From Diplocloster hominis (GTDB lineage Bacteria > Bacillota > Clostridia > Lachnospirales > Lachnospiraceae): 64,000 nt of DNA. Both the position numbers and the translations under genes were made by a program. The notes beneath the pieces were generated by a model. The model worked only from the letters and a program-made list of their open reading frames with translations, searched no databases and was not told the DNA's origin. Shown here in pieces: positions 25,493-33,900 of the stretch (positions within the stretch are counted from its first letter, which is position 1; every line of letters starts with the position of its first letter). Location of the stretch: positions 1 through 64,000 of the forward strand of contig NZ_JAWDIY010000027.1 of NCBI RefSeq assembly GCF_032380655.1. Reading direction: 5' to 3'.

Positions 25493-26005
25493 ATGATTAT
25501 TTTAATAACAGGGGCTTCCCATACCGGAAAAACTTTATTGGCGCAAAGACTAATGGAGAAATATAAGTTTCCATATTTCTCCATAGATTTATTAAAAATG
25601 GGGCTTATAAGAAGCGGGAATACGATACTGACGCCGGAAGATGATGTGGAACTGATGGGCTATCTCTGGCCGATCGTGAGAGAGATGATAAAGACCGCTC
25701 TTGAAAATCAGCAAAATCTTATTGTGGAGGGCTGCTATATTCCCTTCCGCTGGGAAGAGGATTTTGACAGCAAATACCGGAACGACATAAGGTTTTATTG
25801 TCTCGCCATGACAGCATCATACATTGAGAGCCATTTTGATGATATAAAAAAATATGCAAATGCCATCGAGCATCGGCTGGATGATTCCTTGTGTACCAAA
25901 GATTCCGTACGCAAAGAAAATTCCTATCATTTGGACATGTGCAGAAAATACGGGTGTCATTGTATTTTGATCTATGACAGCTATCCGGCAGATCTTACGA
26001 TTTAG
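25493..26005 (+). CDS. Small P-loop NTPase, kinase-like
   Basis: The protein is 170 residues from the ATG at 25493. It begins MIILITGASHTGKTLLAQRL with a Walker A GASHTGKT. It then has YFSIDLLKMGLI and NLIVEGCYIP, as in small P-loop kinases related to adenylate or 2-phosphoglycerate kinase. The ribosome site (aggagg at 25471) is 16 bases from the ATG, which is long. The 3' end overlaps the convergent PAP2 gene by 11 bases. The substrate is unknown. Confidence 0.75.
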   Translation: MIILITGASHTGKTLLAQRLMEKYKFPYFSIDLLKMGLIRSGNTILTPEDDVELMGYLWPIVREMIKTALENQQNLIVEGCYIPFRWEEDFDSKYRNDIRFYCLAMTASYIESHFDDIKKYANAIEHRLDDSLCTKDSVRKENSYHLDMCRKYGCHCILIYDSYPADLTI

Positions 26006-26663
26006 ATGCGGATAGTTGAATCGTTCCGTGATACAGCATCACGAGTGCCGCACTGAGTATCATACCGCCCATAATATCGGTAAACCAATGCACCCCCGAC
26101 AATAACCGTCCTATAACCATAAAGGCCGTATAGAAACCGCAGAGAATATTGATGCCTTTCCTGACCGCCTGGTTTTGTATGAGGCTGTGGAACTGCATCA
26201 TAGCGGCAGGCATAATGCACATGGCGAGCATTGTGGTGGAGGAAGGATAAGAGGCTTCCAAAACGCCGTTTATCAGTATAGGTCTATGATTGACAACATA
26301 AAACTCAAAGAATAGGTAAGCACAAAACACCAACAGATAAAAACCTCCCAGAATCAGAATACTGCGGTCCACGCGCAGGATACTCCTTCTCTTCACCAGC
26401 TGGACCATACCCAACAGGCCAAACCCCATTACAATAACTACCGGAACCAGGCTTAACCAGTCGGTTATGTAATAGAGCCGCATATTCACACCCAGCAGCT
26501 CGTGTATAGGTGCGTTAATCGCTGCGAATCCAACGGGAGAATTTTGAGGACCGATCGGTCTTCGATCAAAAGACATAAGCGAAACGGTGTAGAGGATAAA
26601 TAAGATCAGGAAACAGACTGCCGGGGTAAAAAAATGGATACCCTTTGTTTTTCTTTCTTTCAT
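25995..26663 (-). CDS. PAP2 superfamily membrane phosphatase
   Basis: About 222 residues with 5-6 membrane helices. The PAP2 catalytic motifs are PSSTT (~142-146) and SGVHWFTDIMGG (~190-201), the latter with the active-site His. The first motif (KxxxxxxRP) is seen as NHRPILI. PAP2 enzymes dephosphorylate lipids such as undecaprenyl pyrophosphate at the membrane. I start at the ATG at 26663, after aaggag; a TTG six bases earlier is less likely. Confidence 0.85.
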   Translation of the reverse strand: MKERKTKGIHFFTPAVCFLILFILYTVSLMSFDRRPIGPQNSPVGFAAINAPIHELLGVNMRLYYITDWLSLVPVVIVMGFGLLGMVQLVKRRSILRVDRSILILGGFYLLVFCAYLFFEFYVVNHRPILINGVLEASYPSSTTMLAMCIMPAAMMQFHSLIQNQAVRKGINILCGFYTAFMVIGRLLSGVHWFTDIMGGMILSAALVMLYHGTIQLSASKS

Positions 26664-26782
26664 TTTCAAGACTCCTTTGTTTTCATTTTGTGTGCCGGTC
26701 TTTATCCGACCACACTCTGACTATAACTTTGGAGGCCTGAAAATGTAAGAATACCATCGTCACATCCATGATATGATACGTG

Positions 26783-27388
26783 TCATGGACGTTTTAACAG
26801 CAAAATCCCCTTTATGATCAAAAGAATAAATACAAAAAAAGCGGCATAAGCCTGCCGGCTTGCAATAAAGATGAGCACACCGAAAATACTTAACAGAACA
26901 GAGGTCAAACTACTTATTTTTACCCAAATCTGACCATTATAATTTTGTAACGCCAACGTTGTGACCCCCCAGATGATGGTGAGAAGTACAATCGTGAAAT
27001 AGGCTTCTTTTATAAACCCTTGCCCTTGCGTGAAAGCAAGTAACGATACCTGACGAATGCTGTCTCCTTCCTGTTGCCCGAAAAGGGGTATCAAAAACAT
27101 CATCCCGGCAGCACAGTCCAGTAAACCAAACACGAAATCCCGCATATGCCGTGTCTTTTTTATGTTATCCGTTTCGGCTATGCATATGAGTTCCCTGTTC
27201 GATAAGAGTTCATCTATAGTGATTGAAAAGAATTCAGAGATTGATTTTAACGAATCAATACTTGGATAGCCGCGGCCAGACTCCCATTTAGAAATAGCAG
27301 TTCGTGAAACAAACAGTGCTGCTGAGAGTTCTTCCTGGGTTAAGCCCTTCTGTTTCCTGAGCTCCTGCAGTTTCTCATGAAATTCCAT
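26783..27388 (-). CDS. XRE family regulator with membrane segments
   Basis: The protein is 201 residues from the ATG at 27388 (gaggtgatt). An N-terminal helix-turn-helix (~5-60: KLQELRKQKGLTQEELSAALFVSRTAISKWESG) is followed after ~80 by four hydrophobic helices (~85-195). This membrane-tethered XRE type is common in clostridia. It may sense envelope state; its targets are unknown. Confidence 0.85.
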   Translation of the reverse strand: MEFHEKLQELRKQKGLTQEELSAALFVSRTAISKWESGRGYPSIDSLKSISEFFSITIDELLSNRELICIAETDNIKKTRHMRDFVFGLLDCAAGMMFLIPLFGQQEGDSIRQVSLLAFTQGQGFIKEAYFTIVLLTIIWGVTTLALQNYNGQIWVKISSLTSVLLSIFGVLIFIASRQAYAAFFVFILLIIKGILLLKRP

Positions 27389-27602
27389 AATAATCACCTC
27401 GCTTTTAAAATTTATTGAACGCCGAATCAAAGGTGATTTCTCCGCCTAACGAAAAGATTCAGCACAATTATTTTCATTCTAATATTCACTTGCAGAAATG
27501 TCAAACTATTCATGGTTGGAGGGGGGAGAGCCTCATGGTATGGATGCTGCTTATGTTAGGTGCTGCACATGGCGTGGTCTTAAGGAATTCCCTGGTCAGA
27601 GT

Positions 27603-28256
27603 TTATTTTTCCCCGGGATCAAACAAAGCAAATACCCTCTTCCGGCACATTCCGTAAGAAATCAACCACAAGCAGAGTCCTGATACGATTAAAATAGTTT
27701 TGTTGACATACCAGATCCGGTCGCCGCCGGCCGCATAGCGGATGAACAGATAGATATACGAAACCGGCTTATATCTTGTCATACTGACCGCTATAAGTGA
27801 GAACAGCCAGATCACTCCTGTTATCATAACAGGCATATGTGGAGTACTGGTCCGGATTGATATCACTACACACAGGCTGGACAGAAAGAAAGCGCCCGGT
27901 ATATATGTGAGCAGCAGCCCGGCCGCATCCATACCCGGTTTGAGCGCCACGGTGCCGCATATACCGGCAATGGTAAATAGAAGGACACCCGCCAGCAGCA
28001 GGATATATCTGCGTATGATCCATAGGAACAGCGATTTCCCCTGCGCTGCGATAACTTCAAACATCGGATCGGTTCTGACCCTGCACCATTCTCCCACGGC
28101 AATCGCCGTATAGAAAGGAAAGACAATCTCAAATCCCACATAGCCCCAATGGATATTATTGCCGCCGGCGGCGCAGACTGCCAGAAAGGCTCCGGTAAGC
28201 AGTGCTGTGATCCAGACCGGATGAATCCCCATTATTTTACATTCCTTTTTTATCAT
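27603..28256 (-). CDS. ABC exporter membrane subunit, second
   Basis: The protein is 217 residues with about six membrane helices. It resembles ABC-2 type permease proteins (EVIAAQGKSLFLWIIRRY as a cytoplasmic loop). The ATG overlaps the stop of the preceding permease gene as ATGA. It is the last gene of the BlaI-controlled operon (30904-27603) and probably forms the exporter with the larger permease and the ATPase. The substrate is likely an antibiotic or peptide, by analogy. Confidence 0.75.
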   Translation of the reverse strand: MIKKECKIMGIHPVWITALLTGAFLAVCAAGGNNIHWGYVGFEIVFPFYTAIAVGEWCRVRTDPMFEVIAAQGKSLFLWIIRRYILLLAGVLLFTIAGICGTVALKPGMDAAGLLLTYIPGAFFLSSLCVVISIRTSTPHMPVMITGVIWLFSLIAVSMTRYKPVSYIYLFIRYAAGGDRIWYVNKTILIVSGLCLWLISYGMCRKRVFALFDPGEK

Positions 28257-29017
28257 TCATCCGCCCTCCAAAATGATCGTTTCACGGCCACCAGGGTGAC
28301 CGCTAAAACTCCGGTTCCCAGCAGGAACGCCAGGTTTAACAGCGCGCTTCCGGGATAGACCTGCGGCCACTTTGGATGCTGCCAGATGTATTTTGTGAGA
28401 TCTCCCTGAGTGAAGATATAAAACGGCATTTTTTCTGCGGAATTGATGGAAAAAGCATTGGTCATAAACAGAATGGAATACAGCAGATAGAAGAAGCGTA
28501 TATCCAGTATTTCAGGAAACATGACACTGCTGGCCGCGACAAAAAAGGCCGCCGGCAAAATCAGATACAGCGTGACGGAGCAAATGGCCTGCAGATAGCT
28601 TCCGGCCCCTTCCGCCCCCCGGCGGCACAGAAGAAATCCACAGATAGAAATTCCGAGCAGCGCAAACATCATCGTGAGCGCATAGCACAGATTTCCCAGT
28701 AATTTCCCTCCTATATAATCCTTTTTCCGGATCGGGGCCGCCATAAACAAATCTTTTAATCCTGCTTTCCGGTCTCCCACCATCCGGCCGGCCATCAGGA
28801 ACATCAGACCAAACAGCAGGATCAGGCCGTCAAATGCGAATACACGCTTCACATAATAGTGGATTTCTCCCAGGAATTCCACACGGGCCATGTTGGCCGC
28901 CGTCGGGAGGCAGTCCAGAAATGCCGATATTGTGGTAAACAGCAGCACACCCCATCCGGCGGGACGGCCGATCTGCATTTTGTATTCGTATTTGGCAATA
29001 GCGGTCAGCTTACTCAT
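28253..29017 (-). CDS. ABC-2 type exporter permease
   Basis: About 254 residues from the ATG at 29017, which has gggaggt upstream. It has six membrane helices, with KAGLKDLFMAAPIRKKDYIGGK as an ABC-2 loop (~78-99). The start overlaps the end of the ATPase gene by 8 bases, so the two are translationally coupled. It works with the ATPase and the second membrane protein. Confidence 0.82.
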   Translation of the reverse strand: MSKLTAIAKYEYKMQIGRPAGWGVLLFTTISAFLDCLPTAANMARVEFLGEIHYYVKRVFAFDGLILLFGLMFLMAGRMVGDRKAGLKDLFMAAPIRKKDYIGGKLLGNLCYALTMMFALLGISICGFLLCRRGAEGAGSYLQAICSVTLYLILPAAFFVAASSVMFPEILDIRFFYLLYSILFMTNAFSINSAEKMPFYIFTQGDLTKYIWQHPKWPQVYPGSALLNLAFLLGTGVLAVTLVAVKRSFWRADE

Positions 29018-29882
29018 ATTTTTTACCTCCCATACAATATACATAGGCGTCCTCCAGCGTTTCCGAAACCGGAGGGACCGGGAACACCCCCCTCTCATCC
29101 AGAATTCGGGCCCGTATGCCGGAGTGCTCATATGTGACGGACAGAACGACGGCTTTTTTCTGCAGTTCCGCCAATTCCCTTTCCTTTTCTATTTCCACGA
29201 TCTTTACCTTACCGGCGGCTTTAGATAAAAGCTCTGCGGCGCTGCCGCCAAAACACAGTGTCCCCTTCCGAAGTACGGCAAGCTTCCCGCATAACTGATA
29301 GACATCCTCCACAATGTGCGTGGACAGCAGAACACAGTTGCCGTCTTTCGCGAACCGGGACAGAACACCGCGAAAGCGAACCCGCTCCTCCGGGTCCAGT
29401 CCCGCCGTCGGTTCATCCACAATTAAAACCCGCGGCTCCCCCACCAGTGCCTGGGCGATTCCGACCCGGCGTTTCATTCCGCCGGATAATTGTCCGATCC
29501 GCCGGCCCGCATATTGTACCATGTCTGTCTGTTCCAATACTTCCATTACTTTCTCACGGCCTTTTACCCCTTTTAATGCCGCCATATAACTGACGAAATC
29601 GAATACGGTCAGCGCCGGATACATGGTAAGTTCCTGGGGCAGATAGCCGATCAGCCGACGGGCCTTTTCCCCCTGTGTCTTTGTGTCATAGCCTCCGATC
29701 CGTACGGATCCGGAGGTCGGCTGCATAATGGTTGAGAGGATTTTCATCAGCGTTGTTTTACCGGCTCCGTTATGACCCAGTAGCCCGAATACGCCGCTTT
29801 CCACTTGGAAGCTGATGTCCTTTAGGGCGGTTACGTGATTTTTGTATTGCTTTGACAAATTGGTTATTTCTATCTGATTCAT
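29010..29882 (-). CDS. ABC exporter ATPase
   Basis: The protein is 290 residues from the ATG at 29882. Walker A is GHNGAGKTT (~33-41), the signature LSGGMKRRVGIAQAL (~128-142), and Walker B VLIVDEPTAGLD (~148-159). The class matches BcrA-type antibiotic or peptide exporters. A 12-bp palindrome CTACATTTGTAG lies just upstream of its ribosome site (29898-29909) and fits a BlaI-type operator. It is the first gene of the exporter operon after the regulator pair. Confidence 0.92.
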   Translation of the reverse strand: MNQIEITNLSKQYKNHVTALKDISFQVESGVFGLLGHNGAGKTTLMKILSTIMQPTSGSVRIGGYDTKTQGEKARRLIGYLPQELTMYPALTVFDFVSYMAALKGVKGREKVMEVLEQTDMVQYAGRRIGQLSGGMKRRVGIAQALVGEPRVLIVDEPTAGLDPEERVRFRGVLSRFAKDGNCVLLSTHIVEDVYQLCGKLAVLRKGTLCFGGSAAELLSKAAGKVKIVEIEKERELAELQKKAVVLSVTYEHSGIRARILDERGVFPVPPVSETLEDAYVYCMGGKKYE

Positions 29883-29897
29883 TACAGTTCCTTTCAT

Positions 29898-29909
29898 CTA
29901 CATTTGTAG
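29898..29909. promoter_or_regulatory. BlaI-type operator before the ABC exporter
   Basis: The perfect palindrome CTACATTTGTAG matches the half-site (TACA/TGTA) bound by BlaI/MecI repressors. It lies 16 bases before the exporter ATPase start. Repressor bound here could control the exporter separately from the regulators. Confidence 0.65.
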
Positions 29910-29947
29910 TTTTTTTGGGCTCAGTTATTGTTAATGGTCTGTTACTT

Positions 29948-30904
29948 TTAATCAGGCTCACTGTATTCTACAGAACCCATCAAGGCCGGATACGGATAAA
30001 AATATGTCCGGCTGGCTGAAATAGAAAGCAAAATCGTCATGGTGACCAATCCCCCTAAAACGGCCAGAGAAATAATCCGCCAGAACTGTTTTGGATAAGA
30101 CAAAAGAGCAGCAAACCGCTGTTTCGCCATCAGGAACCCCAGAGCCTCTATTCTTCCCCCGGCGTTTTTTCCCGTACCGGATGAGATCTCCATCAGATGG
30201 AGCATGGTTCTTGTATAATCACCGGGAGTCAGTTCTGCGCAGCTATTCAGTACTTTTTTGTCACAATCCATTTCGCATATCAACTCAAAATCATTCCTGG
30301 AAATCCATACAAAAGGATTACACCAGTGTAGGATAGATGCCAGGTCATAGAAGCGTTGGAATAAATGGTGTTTTCTCTTAATATGCAAAACTTCGTGCTT
30401 TAGAATAATCTCCAATTCCTGATCGGTCAGCTCCGGTAAAATCGTTTTGTCCAAAAGAATGACCGGGTGCAGGATAGTCACAACACAGACCGGATCTTTG
30501 AAATTCCCGAACAGGACACGGGGATTTTTCGAAAGCCGTACTGCGGTACAGCATTCCGATAAGATCTTCAGAACTCGCTCATCCCGGCAAATGGTACATT
30601 TCCTCATAGACCGGGAGGCAAATCGTATACGAATCAGAAAGTAAAGGGCGAACAGCAGCGCTCCGGCCATCCAAATCACGGATGCGATCCGGAAGCCGTA
30701 ACGCCACATCTGCCTCTCACCGGGAATGAGCTGCACCTGAGGCACAATAACCGGAATCAGATAAAGCAGAAAACCGGTCACTCCAAACCACAGCGGCTGT
30801 ACCAGATGCAGAACCTTTTTGGAAAACAGGGCGGCAAAGGAAAAGATACTTCCGATAAACGATAAATACAGGATGATACTGAATATATTTCCAAGTATCT
30901 GCAT
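29948..30904 (-). CDS. BlaR1/MecR1-like M56 membrane metallopeptidase
   Basis: The protein is 318 residues with about four membrane helices, HEVLH (zinc ligands, ~196-200) and ECDKKV-like DCDKKV (~234). This is the M56 peptidase of BlaR1. It lacks the extracellular penicillin-binding sensor domain (family length ~580-600), so the inducer is sensed differently, perhaps by the membrane part itself. Its ATG overlaps the stop of the BlaI gene (TAATG). It probably cleaves BlaI on sensing a signal, releasing the exporter. Confidence 0.88.
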   Translation of the reverse strand: MQILGNIFSIILYLSFIGSIFSFAALFSKKVLHLVQPLWFGVTGFLLYLIPVIVPQVQLIPGERQMWRYGFRIASVIWMAGALLFALYFLIRIRFASRSMRKCTICRDERVLKILSECCTAVRLSKNPRVLFGNFKDPVCVVTILHPVILLDKTILPELTDQELEIILKHEVLHIKRKHHLFQRFYDLASILHWCNPFVWISRNDFELICEMDCDKKVLNSCAELTPGDYTRTMLHLMEISSGTGKNAGGRIEALGFLMAKQRFAALLSYPKQFWRIISLAVLGGLVTMTILLSISASRTYFYPYPALMGSVEYSEPD

Positions 30905-31278
30905 TACTTCTCCTCCTGTTCTTCAATTAATGCTTTGAGGGCATCCAGTTCTTCCCTGGACAGATTTCCACTTTTCACAAAACCGGATACCATACTGGAT
31001 AAGGAACCGTCATAGACCCGGCGCAGAAACGTCTGGCTTTCCGCAAGCTGGCATTCGCTCTCTGAAACAGCCGGATAATAAAGATATCCTTTTCCCTGTC
31101 TTTTCGTTGACAATGCCCCTTTTTTTACCAGGCGGGCGATATAAGTCTGGATCGTGGTTTTGCTCCAGTCCGTACATTTTAATTTTTCCAATATTTCCTG
31201 AAGGGTTTGGGGCGGGTCGCTCCAGATGATCTTCATTACCTGCCATTCTGATTCGGAGATGGATATTCGATTCGACAT
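30904..31278 (-). CDS. BlaI/MecI/CopY family repressor
   Basis: The protein is 124 residues from the ATG at 31278 (aaggagat). The winged helix is at ~8-70 (ISESEWQVMKIIWSDPPQTL, TTIQTYIARLVKKGALS). The C-terminal dimer helix is ~75-122, with the expected M56-type cleavage region around residue 100. It controls its own promoter at 31316-31344 and probably the ABC operon. Confidence 0.92.
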   Translation of the reverse strand: MSNRISISESEWQVMKIIWSDPPQTLQEILEKLKCTDWSKTTIQTYIARLVKKGALSTKRQGKGYLYYPAVSESECQLAESQTFLRRVYDGSLSSMVSGFVKSGNLSREELDALKALIEEQEEK

Positions 31279-31307
31279 TGGGATCTCCTTTCTTTGATTG
31301 ATTATCT

Positions 31308-31334
31308 GTAGTTCTATTGTAATCATAAAACTAC
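31308..31334. promoter_or_regulatory. BlaI autoregulatory operator
   Basis: Inverted arms GTAGTT (31308-31313) and AACTAC (31329-31334) straddle the -10 box of the BlaI promoter. The spacing is longer than the canonical TACAnnTGTA palindrome, so the fit is moderate. Confidence 0.5.
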
Positions 31335-31344
31335 AAACTGTCAA
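31316..31344 (-). promoter_or_regulatory. Sigma-70 type promoter of the BlaI operon
   Basis: On the minus strand TTGACA (31339-31344) and TACAAT (31316-31321) are separated by 17 bases. It sits inside the BlaI operator and should drive the BlaI/M56 pair and perhaps the ABC exporter. Confidence 0.75.
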
Positions 31345-31409
31345 TCATTTTTAATGGAAACTGGTATATTTTTTCTGCAGCTGATTCTAAAGGAAAAATA
31401 GGGGATCAA

Positions 31410-31574
31410 ATGAAAAAGGGAATTTACTTTTTCTTATTACCGAAACTTACTGTTCCTATTTTTTTGGTGTGGATTTTTTTTAGTTCTTATTATATGATAG
31501 TAAAGGCTGTTACCACCGCTTATTTTTTACGGTTGTGCAGGTGGAATATTTACATGAAAATTCAAAAAGATTAG
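31410..31574 (+). CDS. Possible small membrane peptide, 54 residues
   Basis: A 54-codon frame opens with an ATG at 31410, has gggga six bases upstream, and codes for MKKGIYFFLLPK followed by a hydrophobic stretch (~12-30) and a basic end. It lies between the BlaI gene and the azlC leader, on the azlC strand. Length and charge fit a small membrane protein, but with no homology evidence it may be chance. Confidence 0.3.
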   Translation: MKKGIYFFLLPKLTVPIFLVWIFFSSYYMIVKAVTTAYFLRLCRWNIYMKIQKD

Positions 31575-31585
31575 AAAATAGATGT

Positions 31586-31754
31586 TATACCTATATGTGC
31601 AAAAAAACGCACTCTTAGAGGAACGGTTGAACATAAAGCTGTTCACCCATACCTTATTTTGCAGCTTTGCTGCAAACCCGCCCGTAGGGCATGCATTAAG
31701 AGTACCTGTCAAGGTATACCTATATGTGCAAAAAACGCACTTTTGGAGGAAACT
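31586..31754 (+). promoter_or_regulatory. Duplicated structured leader of azlC
   Basis: Copy 1 (31586-31655) has ctatatGTGC-aaaaaaac-GCAC, gagg, then CGGTTGAAC, eight bases and GTTCACCCATACC. Copy 2 (31715-31754) repeats ctatatGTGC-aaaaaac-GCAC, tttTGGAGGAA, and joins the azlC ATG. Between them are smaller hairpins (gcagcTTTgctgc near 31661-31673). The module is shared with the leader of the LRR-type Hsp70 gene (19179-19289). A short TTG-initiated frame starting in copy 1 (31627) ends in an ATGA overlap with the azlC start. Confidence 0.6.
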
Positions 31755-32477
31755 ATGAAACACAATGGAATTGCATTCAGAAATGGTTTAAAGGATGGTG
31801 TCCCCATCGGCCTGGGTTATCTGGCAGTCTCCTTTACTTTCGGTATCATGGCCGCCGGGGCCGGGCTGACTCCCTGGCAGTCGGTGTTAATGTCCTTTAC
31901 CAATCTGACTTCGGCAGGACAGTTTGCCGCGCTCAGTATTATACAGGCAGGTTCTTCGTACATGGAAATGGCGGTTACGCAGTTTATCATCAATCTCCGC
32001 TATTGCCTGATGTCCTGTTCGCTTTCCCAGAAATTAGAAGAGCAGACACCATTCCATCACCGGCTGTTCGTCGGATACGGTGTCACGGATGAGATCTTCG
32101 GTGTATCTGTGTGTAAGCCGGGCAAGCTGAATCCTTTTTACAGTTACGGCCTGATCAGTGTGGCTGTGCCGGGCTGGACGCTGGGCACCCTGCTGGGTGC
32201 CGTCTCAGGCAGTCTGCTTCCGGGGCGGGTACTCAGCGCGCTGAACGTCGCACTCTACGGAATGTTCCTGGCGGTCATTATCCCTCCTGCCAGAAAGAGC
32301 AAGGTGTTAGCCGGGGTCATTCTGGTATCCATGGCCTGTAGCCTGCTTTTCACTTTCATTCCTGTGCTGAACACGATATCATCCGGATTTAAGATCATCC
32401 TGCTGACCATCCTGATCGCCGGTGCGGCGGCCTATTTCTTCCCGGTCAGGGACTCCGAGGAGGTGCTCCATGAGTAA
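31755..32477 (+). CDS. azlC: AzlC family branched-chain amino acid exporter, large subunit
   Basis: The protein is 240 residues from the ATG at 31755 (tttggaggaa). It has about eight membrane helices and the AzlC start RNGLKDGVPIGLGYLAVSFTFG. AzlC works with AzlD to export branched-chain amino acids or analogues such as 4-azaleucine. The azlD start overlaps its end by eight bases. The long structured leader upstream suggests control of translation. Confidence 0.9.
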   Translation: MKHNGIAFRNGLKDGVPIGLGYLAVSFTFGIMAAGAGLTPWQSVLMSFTNLTSAGQFAALSIIQAGSSYMEMAVTQFIINLRYCLMSCSLSQKLEEQTPFHHRLFVGYGVTDEIFGVSVCKPGKLNPFYSYGLISVAVPGWTLGTLLGAVSGSLLPGRVLSALNVALYGMFLAVIIPPARKSKVLAGVILVSMACSLLFTFIPVLNTISSGFKIILLTILIAGAAAYFFPVRDSEEVLHE

Positions 32478-32784
32478 TCATGCGGTTCTTTACATAATAG
32501 TAATGGCGGTCGTGACCTATCTGATCCGGGTACTTCCACTGACACTGATTCGAAAAGAGATAAAAAATCCTTTTATCAGATCCTTCCTGTTCTATGTGCC
32601 TTACGTCACACTGTCGGTAATGACTTTCCCTGCAATCTTAAGTGCCACCGCCAGTGTCTGGTCAGCAGCGGCGGCGCTTGTAACCGCAGTGTTCCTGGCT
32701 TACCGTGGAAAAAGTCTGTTTCAGGTTTCGCTGGCTGCCTGTGCGGTTGTGTTTCTGGCTGAGCTCGTATTACCGCTGGCCTAG
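32470..32784 (+). CDS. azlD: AzlD family branched-chain amino acid exporter, small subunit
   Basis: A protein of 104 residues with three or four membrane helices (YIIVMAVVTYLIRVLPLTL at ~8-26). It begins at the ATG at 32470 inside the end of azlC, so it is translationally coupled. Family size is ~100-110. A pair of GGGACATGTCCC palindromes follows its stop. Confidence 0.9.
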   Translation: MSNHAVLYIIVMAVVTYLIRVLPLTLIRKEIKNPFIRSFLFYVPYVTLSVMTFPAILSATASVWSAAAALVTAVFLAYRGKSLFQVSLAACAVVFLAELVLPLA

Positions 32785-32793
32785 AGAAGATGC

Positions 32794-32845
32794 GGGACAT
32801 GTCCCTTTCGGTTTGGGACATGTCCCATATTATCTTTTTTACCTG
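32794..32845 (+). terminator. Two-copy palindrome hairpin and T-run after azlD
   Basis: Two GGACATGTCC copies (32795-32804 and 32816-32825), 21 bases apart, can pair as GGGACATGTCCC with GGGACATGTCCC around the loop tttcggttt. This is followed by atattatctttttt. It works as a terminator in form, and belongs to the same 21-bp repeat family as the arrays at 14681 and 35245. Confidence 0.7.
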
Positions 32846-32872
32846 CTTATGCCCGATTATCAACTCTGCCCT

Positions 32873-33350
32873 TTATTTCTTACCACAGCATTTTTTGTAT
32901 TTCTTACCGCTTCCGCAGGGGCAGGGATCATTAGGATATATCTTCTTGGGCGACGTTACCGTCTTCCCGCTTACACCGTCGGGCAGAAATGTCACCGGTA
33001 TCTCATCTGTATTGGAATACGCTTCTTTTAAATAGTCAGCCGCCGTATCTCTCATCGATACGATGTGAGACGCCTTTGCTCCTGATCTTTAATACCGATC
33101 GCCCAACATTTCACTTGGCGTATGTCCCCTGTGCATCAGCATTCTCGTGTTGTTGTTGACTTCCATCAGGATGGATGAAAATTGTTCCAGCGCCGATTCG
33201 GATAAAGAAAATATATCCATCTGCTCTCCTATCAGCAGATCCAGGACATCCTTCAGATCCCCTCCCTTTGAAATACAATTCCATATAAGCGTCAGCAGAT
33301 CCCCCACATAATCTGCCTCTAACTGATATTCTTCTGTCAGGAAATCCCTT
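32873..33350 (-). pseudogene. Decayed SEC-C motif protein
   Basis: The minus strand holds pieces of a zinc-binding SEC-C protein in different frames. The C-terminal piece (32873-33055) ends PNDPCPCGSGKKYKKCC, the SEC-C signature. An upstream piece (33089-33350) reads VGDLLTLIWNCISKGGDLKDVL and ends early at a stop. Frame changes and stops separate them, so no whole gene is present. It joins directly to a lyase fragment. Confidence 0.7.
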
Positions 33351-33800
33351 AATTTCTGTTATAATGGTTATTGGAGTAATCAGTGCCTCTTCCAGTCGCT
33401 TCTCATCGAACAGTTTATTCATCCTTAGGAACTTCTCCGCCATAATATTAAAGGTACTCCCGATCCCGGCCCGCACCCCGACTGCCAGCGCGCTCAGATA
33501 TAATTCGTCGTGCCCGATGAACACGCTCTTGTCCGGATACTCCTCGATAATCTGCTGAAGCTGAAACAGATCATAACTGGTATGCTTTATTCCGATTATC
33601 TTCTCATTTGAGAGTAACCTTTCCAGATCAGTCTTGGAAAAATGAATCCCCGACATAGCCGGGATATTATAGATCAGCACCGGAACATCCACCGCATCTG
33701 CCAGATCTTCATAATACCGTATATATTCTTCCATATTAAAACTGAAATAAAACGGCGGTACAGAGGAAATGGCGGACACCCCTGTCTTCTCTGGGATCTA
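33350..33800 (-). pseudogene. Fragment of an N-acetylneuraminate lyase/DapA-family gene
   Basis: The minus-strand frame matches the middle of the sialic-acid lyase/dihydrodipicolinate synthase barrel: SAISSVPPFYF, VLIYNIPAMSGI, the Schiff-base lysine region IGIKHTSYDLFQL, then FIGHDELYLSALAVGVRAGIGSTFNI. Only ~120 of ~300 residues remain; both ends are missing. IGIKHTS and NIPAMSG favour the NanA type. It is a relic of a sialic-acid gene next to the mucin locus. Confidence 0.75.
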
Positions 33801-33900
33801 TTTGAATCCTCTGATATTAATAAGCAGCATCTTATTATCGGCCGCTATGCGATCCCCCGGACAGGCTTAATCCATAGGATTTTATATTATCTTGTGTCCT

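Noticed and set aside
31500..31755. T-box riboswitch before azlC
   Set aside because: The AGGGTGGNACCGCG core is absent; the only similar bases (gttaccaccgc) are not in the right context.
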